DNA of 7,435 nt from positions 1 to 7,435 of the forward strand of contig CALGIB010000503.1 of the NCBI GenBank assembly GCA_937915955.1, given 5' to 3'. The position numbers and the translations under genes are program-made. Origin of the DNA: an uncultured Pseudomonadota bacterium (GTDB lineage Bacteria > Myxococcota_A > UBA796 > CAJQPC01). Below the pieces are notes generated by a model. The model was not told where the DNA came from and ran no database searches. It saw only the letters and a program-made list of their open reading frames with translations. Below are positions 1 to 5,928 of the stretch, in pieces (positions within the stretch are counted from its first letter, which is position 1; each line of letters opens with the position of its first letter).

Positions 1-213
1 GAGGTCACCATGCCGCCCGAGCCCGAGCCCCCGGCCGAGGCGCCGCCGACCCTGCCCAACCCGACCTCGGGGCTGCAGGCCCCCAAGCTGGGCCAGCCCG
101 GCGGCGGCTTCAGCTTCGGCAGCGGCCCGCCCCAGCTCGGCGCGGTCCCTACGACCACCGCTGGCGGCCTCGAGGCCCCGACGCTGGGCGGCGAGGCCCC
201 TCCCCCCGAGTAG
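1..213 (+). CDS. C-terminal tail of a Pro/Gly-rich protein (probably 5' partial)
   Basis: The frame is open from the first base of the window to a TAG at 211-213. It encodes a low-complexity tail rich in Pro, Gly, Ala and Glu. A loose motif recurs three times (APKLGQP, PPQLGAVP, APTLGGE), which looks like an extended, disordered tail or linker. There is no recognisable domain, signal peptide or membrane segment. Two readings are possible. The more likely is that this is the end of a longer protein cut by the window edge. The alternative is a 67-residue protein starting at ATG 10-12, since GAGG at 1-4 would sit at a workable ribosome-binding distance. The gene converges on the 217-2298 lipoprotein gene, with only 3 nt between the two stop codons. 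Function is unknown. Confidence 0.45.
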   Translation, partial: EVTMPPEPEPPAEAPPTLPNPTSGLQAPKLGQPGGGFSFGSGPPQLGAVPTTTAGGLEAPTLGGEAPPPE

Positions 214-223
214 GGCCTACTCG
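207..223. terminator. Stem-loop spanning two convergent stop codons
   Basis: A perfect inverted repeat of 7 bp (CGAGTAG at 207-213 and CTACTCG at 217-223) flanks a 3-nt loop. It contains the TAG of the left gene and the TAG of the opposing lipoprotein gene. There is no T-tract on either strand, so it is not a classical intrinsic terminator. It could act as a weak bidirectional terminator or 3'-end stabiliser, or it could be chance in GC-rich DNA. Confidence 0.35.
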
Positions 224-2298
224 ATGACCGGCCCGTCCTCGTCCGAGGCGCTGGCGATGAAGTCCGCGATCCGGGCGCTGGCGCCCCAGAGGGCGCTGCG
301 GTCGCCCTGGAGCTGCAGCGAGCCCACGGTGTGGCGCTCGCCGTCGATGTCCAGCACGTTGTCCCGGGCCGGCAACGAGCCCGTGGACTGGCCGAAGTCG
401 TCCACCACAGCACCCAGCGTCGGGACCAGAGCCGCGCGCTGCCAGGCCGCCTGGGCCTGATCGCTGAGCGGCGCGTCGTCGGTCACGTACAGGTGGAGCA
501 GGTCCACGCCATCGAAGATGCCGCGCGGCTCCTTCCACAGCTCGCGCGCCGGGACCTGGGCGTCGACGGACTCCACCGAGGCGTGCAGCAGCGCGACCGC
601 AGGATGCCAGCCGTCGACGGTCGGGTCGACCAGCATCTGCCGCAGCTCCGAGCTGCCCAGCCCGTGGACCAGCCGCTCCTGCGTGTGGCCGCCGATAGCC
701 CCCACGGTCAGCGTCTCGAGCTGGCCGTGTGCCGCCGCGAAGGTCAGGGCCGCCTCCCCGCCGGCACCCCAGCCGAGCAGATGCAGGCGCTCGGCGTCCA
801 GCTCCAGGTCGCTGTCCTCGAGCGCGGTGACGAGCTGGTGGAGCTCGAAGCTGGCCTGCATGCGGTCCTGTCGGAAGCCCTGCACGTCCGGGATGGCGGC
901 GAAGCCCTGATCCTGTCGGCCTCGACGGCCGTGGTTGGGCAGGTCCATGCTCACGCTCGCCAGGCCGCGCTCGGCCAGCAGCGAGGCCAGCTCCGCGGCG
1001 GTCGCGCTGAGCTCCTGGCGCTCGTCCTGGCCGAGCAGCACCACCGGCCACCCCGCCTCGGGGGCCTCGCCCTCGGGCAGGCTCAGGTAGACGCAGGCCA
1101 GCTCACTCCCCGTGGACGCGCTGAAGTCCTCGTCGAACAGCGGCAGCTCCAGCTCGGCGCCGAGCTCGCCCGGCAGGCCCAGGCAGCTCTCGGAGCAGGG
1201 CGAGCTGTCGCAGGCGCCCAGGTCCGACAAGCTGGCGGAGACTCCAGCCTGCTCGACCGCGTAGGCCGCGTTGCGCCCCCGGCTGCCCGGGTCCCCCACC
1301 GTGAACACCGCCGCGCCGACCACCCGGGAGCTGTCGAAGCCGCTGCGGGCGAGGAAGAGGCGGAAGTCCGCGTAGGCGTCCCAGGCGCGGACCAGGCGCA
1401 GATCGCCGTCGCCGCCTGGCCGCTGGTCCGCCATCAGCACCTCGAAGTCCGCGTCCGGGCCGATGCTGTCGCCGTCCGCGCTGCGCAGGCCCTTGCTGAG
1501 CCAGACGGCGTAGCGCCCGCCGGGGCGCAGCGGGTCGCCAGGGTCCGGACGCACCGCGAGGCGCTCGCCGCAGGCCCAGCGCGTGGCCGAGCTGTCCCAG
1601 GCGAGCTCGAAGTCCTGGACCAGGCCGTAGTCGGCCGCGTCCTCGTCGATGGCGGCGAACCACACCGTGCCCGAGCTGCCCTCGCTGCCGTCCAGCGTGC
1701 TGGTGTCCAGGTCGTCGCTGAGGCGGAAGAAGACGGTCGGAGAGATGGGGAAGCCGCGCTGCCGCTCGACCTGCTCGCGCACGGCCTCGAGCGCCGGCGG
1801 CCAGGCATGCCCCGACAGGTCCACCGTGCCGTCCAGGCGTGCGTCGTTCGGGTAGGGCAGCCGGTAGAACTCGATCTGGCCGCTGCTGGGCAGGTCGGGC
1901 ACCTCGAAGAGCACGCGGAACTCGCCCCCGGGATCCTCGCAGTCCACGCCCTCCCACGAGGCCACGCCCAGATCGACGCAGGCGCCCTCCTCGCAGCCCA
2001 GGCCCAGCTGGCAGTCGCGGTCCTGCTCGCAGTCCCCGCCCTCGCCGACGCTGTCGCCCGCCTCGACGCACTCCGCCCCGCCGGAGCAGACCAGGCCCCA
2101 GGCGCAGGCCTCGGCGTCCAGGCAGTCCTCACCGAGCAGGCTCGTGCCGGGCTCGCCGGGCAGCTGGCAGGTGCCCTCGGCCCCGCAGATCAGGGGCTCC
2201 GCGCAGGTCTCCTGGTCCTGGCACGCCTCGCCGAGGAGCGCGCCCGGCCCGCGCACGCCGATGTTGTTGTCACAGCCGATCAGCAGCAGGGCGAGCAT
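217..2298 (-). CDS. Lipoprotein with three Dickkopf-like Cys modules and a Pla-1/VolA-like alpha/beta-hydrolase region lacking the nucleophile Ser
   Basis: This 693-residue protein is probably an outer-membrane or surface lipoprotein. It opens with a very short hydrophobic signal ending in lipobox LIGC, which makes Cys9 the lipidated residue. An in-frame TGA two codons upstream of ATG 2298 excludes a longer N-terminus. Residues 22-107 hold three Cys modules with C-x5-C-x5-C spacing. Residues 145-204 resemble the N-terminal region of Pla-1/cef and VolA lipases (LPYPND near 147-152, then FFRLSDDLDTSTL at 190-202). The hydrolase fold runs from about 416 to the end, with DLPNHGRRG at 452-460 and a nucleophile elbow GWGAG at 509-513. 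Gly511 (GGT) occupies the usual Ser position. A plausible acid lies in TDDAP (606-610) and a plausible His is His656. It is therefore probably a binding protein or pseudoenzyme derived from an esterase or lipase. The coding call is firm and the family assignment moderate. Confidence 0.85.
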   Translation of the reverse strand: MLALLLIGCDNNIGVRGPGALLGEACQDQETCAEPLICGAEGTCQLPGEPGTSLLGEDCLDAEACAWGLVCSGGAECVEAGDSVGEGGDCEQDRDCQLGLGCEEGACVDLGVASWEGVDCEDPGGEFRVLFEVPDLPSSGQIEFYRLPYPNDARLDGTVDLSGHAWPPALEAVREQVERQRGFPISPTVFFRLSDDLDTSTLDGSEGSSGTVWFAAIDEDAADYGLVQDFELAWDSSATRWACGERLAVRPDPGDPLRPGGRYAVWLSKGLRSADGDSIGPDADFEVLMADQRPGGDGDLRLVRAWDAYADFRLFLARSGFDSSRVVGAAVFTVGDPGSRGRNAAYAVEQAGVSASLSDLGACDSSPCSESCLGLPGELGAELELPLFDEDFSASTGSELACVYLSLPEGEAPEAGWPVVLLGQDERQELSATAAELASLLAERGLASVSMDLPNHGRRGRQDQGFAAIPDVQGFRQDRMQASFELHQLVTALEDSDLELDAERLHLLGWGAGGEAALTFAAAHGQLETLTVGAIGGHTQERLVHGLGSSELRQMLVDPTVDGWHPAVALLHASVESVDAQVPARELWKEPRGIFDGVDLLHLYVTDDAPLSDQAQAAWQRAALVPTLGAVVDDFGQSTGSLPARDNVLDIDGERHTVGSLQLQGDRSALWGASARIADFIASASDEDGPVIE
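1978..2235 (-). repeat. Three tandem four-cysteine modules within the lipoprotein
   Basis: Three modules lie about 31-33 residues apart. Their Cys positions are 26/32/38/44, 59/65/71/77 and 90/96/102/107. Spacing is C-x5-C-x5-C-x5-C, except the last gap, which is x4. Each begins with a Gly-Glu/Gly-acid-Cys type motif and contains a Leu/Ile-x-Cys element. They resemble the Dickkopf N-terminal-like Cys-rich repeats annotated in many myxobacterial lipoproteins. Disulfide bonding on the periplasmic or outer surface is inferred. Confidence 0.75.
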
Positions 2299-2309
2299 CT
2301 CTCATCTCT
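2296..2309 (-). repeat. Tandem 7-bp duplication at the lipoprotein start
   Basis: Read on the minus strand, AGAGATG occurs twice in direct tandem, giving two ATG codons 7 nt apart in different frames. Only the downstream ATG (2296-2298) opens the lipoprotein frame. The upstream ATG (2303-2305) opens a frame that ends after about 11 codons. Confidence 0.7.
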
Positions 2310-2380
2310 CTTGAGGGGCGAGGATGCCACGGCGGCCGCTGGGCCTGCGCTACCATCCCCGCGGAAGGGCAGAGCTGAAC
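2299..2380. promoter_or_regulatory. Divergent intergenic region, presumed to carry both promoters
   Basis: These 82 bp separate the start of the leftward lipoprotein gene from the start of the rightward ATPase gene, so promoters for both should lie here or just inside the coding regions. A TTGAGG at 2311-2316 and a TACCAT at 2351-2356 resemble sigma-70 elements, but their spacing is far too long to pair. No sigma-54 pair was found. GGAAGGG at 2363-2369 and AGAG at 2371-2374 are candidate ribosome-binding sequences for the ATPase. The location is inferred from gene orientation; no promoter was identified. Confidence 0.4.
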
Positions 2381-3433
2381 ATGGACGTCATCAAGCTGCT
2401 TCGAACGGCGGTGAAGCTCGGAGCGTCCGACCTTCACCTCACGACCGGAGCCCCCCCCGCGGTCCGCATCCACGGCGCGCTGAAGCTGCTCAAGGCTCCA
2501 CCGCTGTCCCCCGAGGACTGCGAGGACCTGGTCGGACAGCTCGTGACGAGCGACCAGATGCTGGACTTCAGCCGCGACCACCAGCTGAACTTCTGCAAGA
2601 TGATCGATGGCCTCGGCCGCTTCCGCGTCGCGCTCTACAGCCAGATGGGCACCCTCGAGGCCAGCATCCGGACGTCCTCGACCGTGAACCACAGCCTGGA
2701 CGAGCTGGGCGTGCCCGAGGGCCTGTGGCGCCTGGCGACCGAGCACCGCGGCCTGATCCTGGTCACGGGTCCGGCCGGCCACGGCAAGACCACCACCTTC
2801 CACGCCCTGATCGACCTGATCAACGAGACCGTCCGCCGCAAGGTCGTGACGCTGGAAGACCCGATCGAGCACATCCACCCCCACAAGCAAGGCCTGGTCG
2901 TGCAGCTCGAGGTGGGCAGCGACGCCCCGGACTACGCCACCGGGATCCAGCAGGCGCTACGCCAGGACGCGGACGTCATCGCCGTGGCCGAGCTCACCGA
3001 CCGGCAGTCCATCGCGAGCGCGCTGTCCGCCGCGGAGTCCGGCCACCTCGTGCTGGGCACCCTTCAGACCCGCAACGCGCAGGACACCCTGTCGCGGCTG
3101 GTCGGCGTCTTCCCGCCCGGGCAGCAGGACATGATCCGCGGGCAGCTGGCCAACAGCCTGCTGGCGGTGTGCAGCCAGCGCCTCCTGCCCCGGGCCGACG
3201 GCCTGGGGCGGGTGCTGGCCTGCGAGCTGCTGATCTCGAACGAGTCGGTGAAGCAGCAGATCCTCGAGGACAAGGTCGACCAGCTGGCCCAGACCATGGG
3301 GCTGTCCAAGAGCAAGGGCATGCGCTCGCTGGACAGCACGATCAAGCGCTACCTGCGCGAGCGCATCATCACGATAGAGACCGCCCGAGCGGCCGTCTCC
3401 GATCCCCGGAGCATCGCGGAGTCCGGAACCTAG
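2381..3433 (+). CDS. PilT-family (type IV pilus retraction-type) ATPase with altered Walker B and His box
   Basis: This 350-residue protein has the usual PilT length and is a cytoplasmic, presumably hexameric secretion-type ATPase. The start was set at ATG 2381 because MDVIKLL...GASDLHL matches PilT N-termini; an upstream ATG at 2324 adds unrelated residues. The PAS-like N2 domain covers about 1-110, with ASDLHL at 15-20 and GRFRV at 79-83. Walker A is GPAGHGKTT at 130-138. The Asp box is LEDPIE at 158-163. Walker B is DVIAVAELTD at 198-207, where PilT proteins usually read VGEMRD. The His box is GHLVLGTLQT at 221-230, with Gln229 in place of the conserved His. Glu163 and Glu204 are kept. The C-terminal AIRNLI-type motif is also changed (SVKQQI, 289-294). 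The next gene begins on the base after its stop. It is probably a specialised paralogue with reduced or altered ATPase activity, not the main retraction motor. Confidence 0.93.
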   Translation: MDVIKLLRTAVKLGASDLHLTTGAPPAVRIHGALKLLKAPPLSPEDCEDLVGQLVTSDQMLDFSRDHQLNFCKMIDGLGRFRVALYSQMGTLEASIRTSSTVNHSLDELGVPEGLWRLATEHRGLILVTGPAGHGKTTTFHALIDLINETVRRKVVTLEDPIEHIHPHKQGLVVQLEVGSDAPDYATGIQQALRQDADVIAVAELTDRQSIASALSAAESGHLVLGTLQTRNAQDTLSRLVGVFPPGQQDMIRGQLANSLLAVCSQRLLPRADGLGRVLACELLISNESVKQQILEDKVDQLAQTMGLSKSKGMRSLDSTIKRYLRERIITIETARAAVSDPRSIAESGT

Positions 3434-4663
3434 ATGCCCACCCTGCACATCCCTGGTCAGCACGCGAACCTCAAGGAGGCGCTGGCCGCCGCCCAGGCCG
3501 GGGACACCATCCTGATCGAGGGCGTCTCCGAGCAGCCCTTCCTGGACATCAGCACGCCCCTCACGATCCGCGGCGGCACGATCCGCGGCACCGAGGCGGT
3601 CGTGATGCGCCTGAACGCCGACGTCACCGTGCAGGGCTGCGACATCGAGAACCCCGGTGGCCACGGCATCGTCTGCATGTCGGCCAGCCCGGTGCTCGAG
3701 GACCTCAGCTTCAAGGTGCGCGAGACGGCCATCGCCTGCGGAGGGGACACCAGCCCTCGGATCCAGCGGGTCAAGGTGCCCAGCTGCCGCATCGGACTGA
3801 GCGCGCAGGGCACCGCCGCCCCCGCGGTGGACGACATGGTCATCACGAGCAGCGGCTCGGGCATGTTCTTCACGGGTCAGGCCTCGGGCACGCTGAGCCA
3901 GGTCGCGATCGCCTCGGGCCAGATGGCGGGCGTCGAGATCGGCGGTGAGGCCAGCCCCGAGCTCAGCGGGGTCGCCGTGGTCGCCAGCGGCGCCGGGGGC
4001 TTCTTCATCCACCAGCAGGCCCGCCCCAGGCTGAAGGACTGCCAGGCCCAGCGCATGCGCCTGGCTGGCCTGGAGGTCCGGGACCAGGCCGACCCGCAGG
4101 TGGACGGCTTCCTGGTCCAGGAGAGCCACGGCGGTGGCCTGTTCATCCACGGCGAGTCCACCGGCACCTACCTCGAGGTGCACGTCCGGGGCTGCGCGCT
4201 GGTAGGCATCGAGGTCAGCGAGCAGGCCCGGCCCGAGCTGGAGCGGCTCACCCTGGAGCGGGGCCAGTCCGGCGGCATCTGGGTCCACGACGACGCGGTG
4301 GTCGAGGTCATCGAGGGAAGGATCGAGGGCCACACCTTCATGGGCGTCGAGGTCTGCGACGACGGCAAGGTCCAGCTCGAGCAGCTGGAGATCCGCGGCA
4401 ACCTGGACCAGGGCGTGGTCCTGCGGGACAAGGGCCAGGCGGGCCTGGTGGCCTGCGTGCTGGCCGACAACAACAAGTACGGGCTGCTGGGCCAGGACGC
4501 CTCTCGGGCCACCATCGAGGGCGGCCGCATCGAAGGCAACGGTCAGGGCGCGCTGCGGGCCGAGGGCGGCTCGGCGCTTGTCCTGGACGCCGCCGCCGAG
4601 GTGCAGGGCGCCCAGCACACCGCGGATCGGGGGCTGGTACACCGGGTCGCCGAGGAGGTCTGA
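3434..4663 (+). CDS. Cytoplasmic right-handed parallel beta-helix protein
   Basis: This 409-residue protein begins with its ATG directly after the TAG of the ATPase gene (TAGATG), so the two are probably translationally coupled. No signal peptide or membrane segment is present. Residues 3-47 look like the N-cap of beta-helix proteins (LHIPG...ALAAAQAGDTILIEG...PLTIRGG). From about residue 78 the chain is built of rungs of the form G-hydrophobic-x-V-x3-A-x-P-x-L. From Gly143 they repeat every 23 residues exactly, at 143, 166, 189, 212, 235, 258, 281, 304, 327, 350 and 373. This pattern matches the Beta_helix/CASH type found in NosD-like proteins and eukaryotic FBXO11. The polysaccharide lyases and hydrolases with this fold are normally exported, so the lack of an export signal argues for a scaffold or adaptor role. 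No catalytic cluster was recognised. The context suggests that it works with the ATPase. Confidence 0.9.
   Translation: MPTLHIPGQHANLKEALAAAQAGDTILIEGVSEQPFLDISTPLTIRGGTIRGTEAVVMRLNADVTVQGCDIENPGGHGIVCMSASPVLEDLSFKVRETAIACGGDTSPRIQRVKVPSCRIGLSAQGTAAPAVDDMVITSSGSGMFFTGQASGTLSQVAIASGQMAGVEIGGEASPELSGVAVVASGAGGFFIHQQARPRLKDCQAQRMRLAGLEVRDQADPQVDGFLVQESHGGGLFIHGESTGTYLEVHVRGCALVGIEVSEQARPELERLTLERGQSGGIWVHDDAVVEVIEGRIEGHTFMGVEVCDDGKVQLEQLEIRGNLDQGVVLRDKGQAGLVACVLADNNKYGLLGQDASRATIEGGRIEGNGQGALRAEGGSALVLDAAAEVQGAQHTADRGLVHRVAEEV
3860..4618 (+). repeat. 69-bp (23-residue) beta-helix rung array
   Basis: Eleven consecutive rungs span residues 143-395 with no insertions or deletions; the first residue of each is Gly, except Ala373. 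Examples of rung starts are GVEIGGEASPEL, GLEVRDQADPQV, GIEVSEQARPEL and GVEVCDDGKVQL. The nucleotide copies are diverged, so this is an old protein-level repeat and not a recent tandem duplication. Less regular 21-22-residue rungs precede it from about residue 78. Confidence 0.85.
4652..4659 (+). promoter_or_regulatory. Strong ribosome-binding site fixing the GTG start at 4665
   Basis: GAGGAGGT lies inside the last codons of the beta-helix gene, 5 nt before GTG 4665-4667. It favours this start over the in-frame TTG at 4578, which would overlap the upstream gene by 86 nt and has no clear ribosome-binding sequence. Confidence 0.8.
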
Positions 4664-4664
4664 A

Positions 4665-5069
4665 GTGCTGCTGATCCTGCTGGCCTGCACCAAGGCCCCC
4701 GTCGAAGACACCGATCGGCCGCAGGACTCCGAGGAGCCCGAGCGCGTCGATCCGCGCGTCACCACCTGCATCGAGGGCGTGGTCCGGGACTTCGACAACA
4801 AGGGGCTGGCCGACGCGCCCGTGCGGGTGTTCCACGCGCCCACCTGCGAGCTGCTGGCCGAGACCACCACCCTGGGTGGAGGCGGCTTCTGCGTCGACGT
4901 GCCGCTGGGCGAGCTCGAGATCCAGGTGATGTTCGCGGACCGCTGCGCCTGGTGGCAGTCCTGGTCCGCGTCCCCGAGCGAGGAGGCCAGCTGCGACACC
5001 GGCGAGGGCTGCGTCGACGTGGGCGTGCTCTACGAGTGCGCGGGGGCCGAGGTGAGCTGCGAGCTCTGA
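4665..5069 (+). CDS. Small disulfide-rich lipoprotein with a carboxypeptidase-regulatory-like beta-sandwich domain
   Basis: This 134-residue protein starts at GTG 4665, one base after the stop of the beta-helix gene. It opens with a minimal hydrophobic stretch and lipobox LLAC (Cys8). An acidic Pro-rich linker follows (about 9-32, EDTD...DSEEPE), typical of surface-tethered lipoproteins. Residues 33-92 resemble a CarboxypepD-regulatory/transthyretin-like domain: a C-x-EGVVRD start, then GLADAPVRVF at 47-56, TTTLGGGGFC at 67-76 and a final LGELEIQVMF at 81-90. Eight further Cys (35, 61, 76, 94, 110, 116, 125, 132) could form up to four disulfides. This fits the periplasm or outer surface. The position suggests the envelope-side partner of the ATPase/beta-helix pair, but that is inference. 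No enzymatic function is predicted. Confidence 0.82.
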   Translation: MLLILLACTKAPVEDTDRPQDSEEPERVDPRVTTCIEGVVRDFDNKGLADAPVRVFHAPTCELLAETTTLGGGGFCVDVPLGELEIQVMFADRCAWWQSWSASPSEEASCDTGEGCVDVGVLYECAGAEVSCEL

Positions 5070-5079
5070 GATCAGCTCG
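5060..5079. terminator. Stem-loop spanning the second convergent stop pair
   Basis: CGAGCT (5060-5065) and AGCTCG (5074-5079) form a perfect 6-bp stem around an 8-nt loop. The loop contains the TGA of the small lipoprotein gene and most of the stop of the opposing hydrolase gene; the two stops are 2 nt apart. No T-tract follows. A bidirectional terminator role is possible but weakly supported. Confidence 0.3.
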
Positions 5080-5917
5080 TGAGCCGCCGAAGCTCCGCCA
5101 TCAGCGCCCTGTTCGCGGCCAGCCGCCCCCCGGGGATCCAGCGCGGCGAGGCGGGCACCTCGCCCTCGGCGTGGTCGTTGAGCCGGAACGAGGGCAGGGA
5201 GCCCTGGCTGGCGGCCTCGATCATGCGCTGGGCGTGCCGCAGCTCGCCAGGCTGGGCGTGGTCGCGTTCCGACTGGATGCGCACGTAGGCGCAGGGCAGC
5301 CGCCCCACGTGACGGGCGGCCTCGCGGGGCCTCCAGTAGACCTCGTCCTCGAGCGTGTGCCCCAGCGCCGGCGCCATGATGCGGCCCCCCGCGCAGATGA
5401 TCTCGCGGTCGCAGGGGCCCTCCCAGTCCAGCAGCCAGGCCGCCGGCGGTCGGAGCTCGGCCAGGCAGCCCGCGGCGGAGGCCAGGCCCAACGAGACGCT
5501 GAGCACGCCGACGGAGCGCACGCGCGGCAGGCTGGCGAGGTGGCGGATCACGACGTCCAGATCGTCCTGGTGCTCGGGGCCGCCGTAGTCCTCCTCGCCC
5601 CAGCTGCGCCCCCTGCCCGCGGGGTCGTAGTGGCTCACCAGCAGGCCCTGGGTGGCCAGCTCCAGCGCGTTGACCGGCTGACTCCAGCCCTCGAAGACGC
5701 TGCCGGGGTCGTTCGTCCCCGGCACCAGCACCACGGCGTCCAGCGGCCCCCGCCCAGCCGGCACCAGCAGCCGGGTGTGGACGCGGTAGCCGACCGTGCT
5801 CAGCAGCTCGAGCTCGGAGCGCTCGACCCGCGCTCGACCCAGCCGCCGCCTCAGCCGTCGAGGCAGGCTCTGCAGCTCGGTCACCGCGCGCTCACGGACT
5901 CGGCGAAGCGTGGACAT
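5072..5917 (-). CDS. Cytoplasmic alpha/beta hydrolase
   Basis: This 281-residue protein starts at ATG 5917. Reading the same frame further upstream enters the antisense of the neighbouring gene and gives low-complexity sequence, so this start was chosen. The first 33 residues are Arg-rich, with no signal peptide or membrane segment. The fold then follows the usual order. The oxyanion strand is VVLVPGTND at 62-70, a DPAGRGRS loop lies at 98-105, the nucleophile elbow is SVSLG at 140-144 (Ser142), the likely acid is Asp219 in SERDHAQP and the likely base is His249 in NDHAEGE. The elbow has Ser where GxSxG has its first Gly, which is tolerated in the superfamily. The substrate is unknown; esterase or acyl-hydrolase activity is the generic expectation. 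It lies 11 nt downstream of the membrane/spermidine-synthase-like gene, without a clear ribosome-binding sequence, so coupled translation in an operon is likely. Confidence 0.88.
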   Translation of the reverse strand: MSTLRRVRERAVTELQSLPRRLRRRLGRARVERSELELLSTVGYRVHTRLLVPAGRGPLDAVVLVPGTNDPGSVFEGWSQPVNALELATQGLLVSHYDPAGRGRSWGEEDYGGPEHQDDLDVVIRHLASLPRVRSVGVLSVSLGLASAAGCLAELRPPAAWLLDWEGPCDREIICAGGRIMAPALGHTLEDEVYWRPREAARHVGRLPCAYVRIQSERDHAQPGELRHAQRMIEAASQGSLPSFRLNDHAEGEVPASPRWIPGGRLAANRALMAELRRLTS

Positions 5918-5928
5918 CGGGCCCGAGC

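Noticed and set aside
2311..2356. TTGAGG and TACCAT as a sigma-70 promoter for the ATPase operon
   Set aside because: The elements are 34 bp apart, about twice the usual spacing, and no better partner was found for either.
2324..2380. Upstream ATG giving the ATPase 19 extra residues
   Set aside because: The added residues do not resemble PilT N-termini, whereas the protein from ATG 2381 aligns from its first residues.
331..3948. A 1205-codon open frame on the plus strand, antisense to the lipoprotein gene and then out of frame through the ATPase and beta-helix genes
   Set aside because: It crosses two well-supported genes in opposite directions and encodes Ala/Arg/Gln/Pro-rich low-complexity sequence with no domain. 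Long stop-free shadows are expected at this GC content.
3860..4618. The 69-bp periodicity as a CRISPR array or minisatellite
   Set aside because: The copies are diverged at DNA level and in frame, and encode beta-helix rungs; there are no identical repeats with unique spacers.
2957..4999. A 680-codon open frame on the minus strand opposite the ATPase, beta-helix and small lipoprotein genes
   Set aside because: Its apparent repeats mirror the 69-bp periodicity of the beta-helix gene on the other strand. It has no independent domain or plausible start region.
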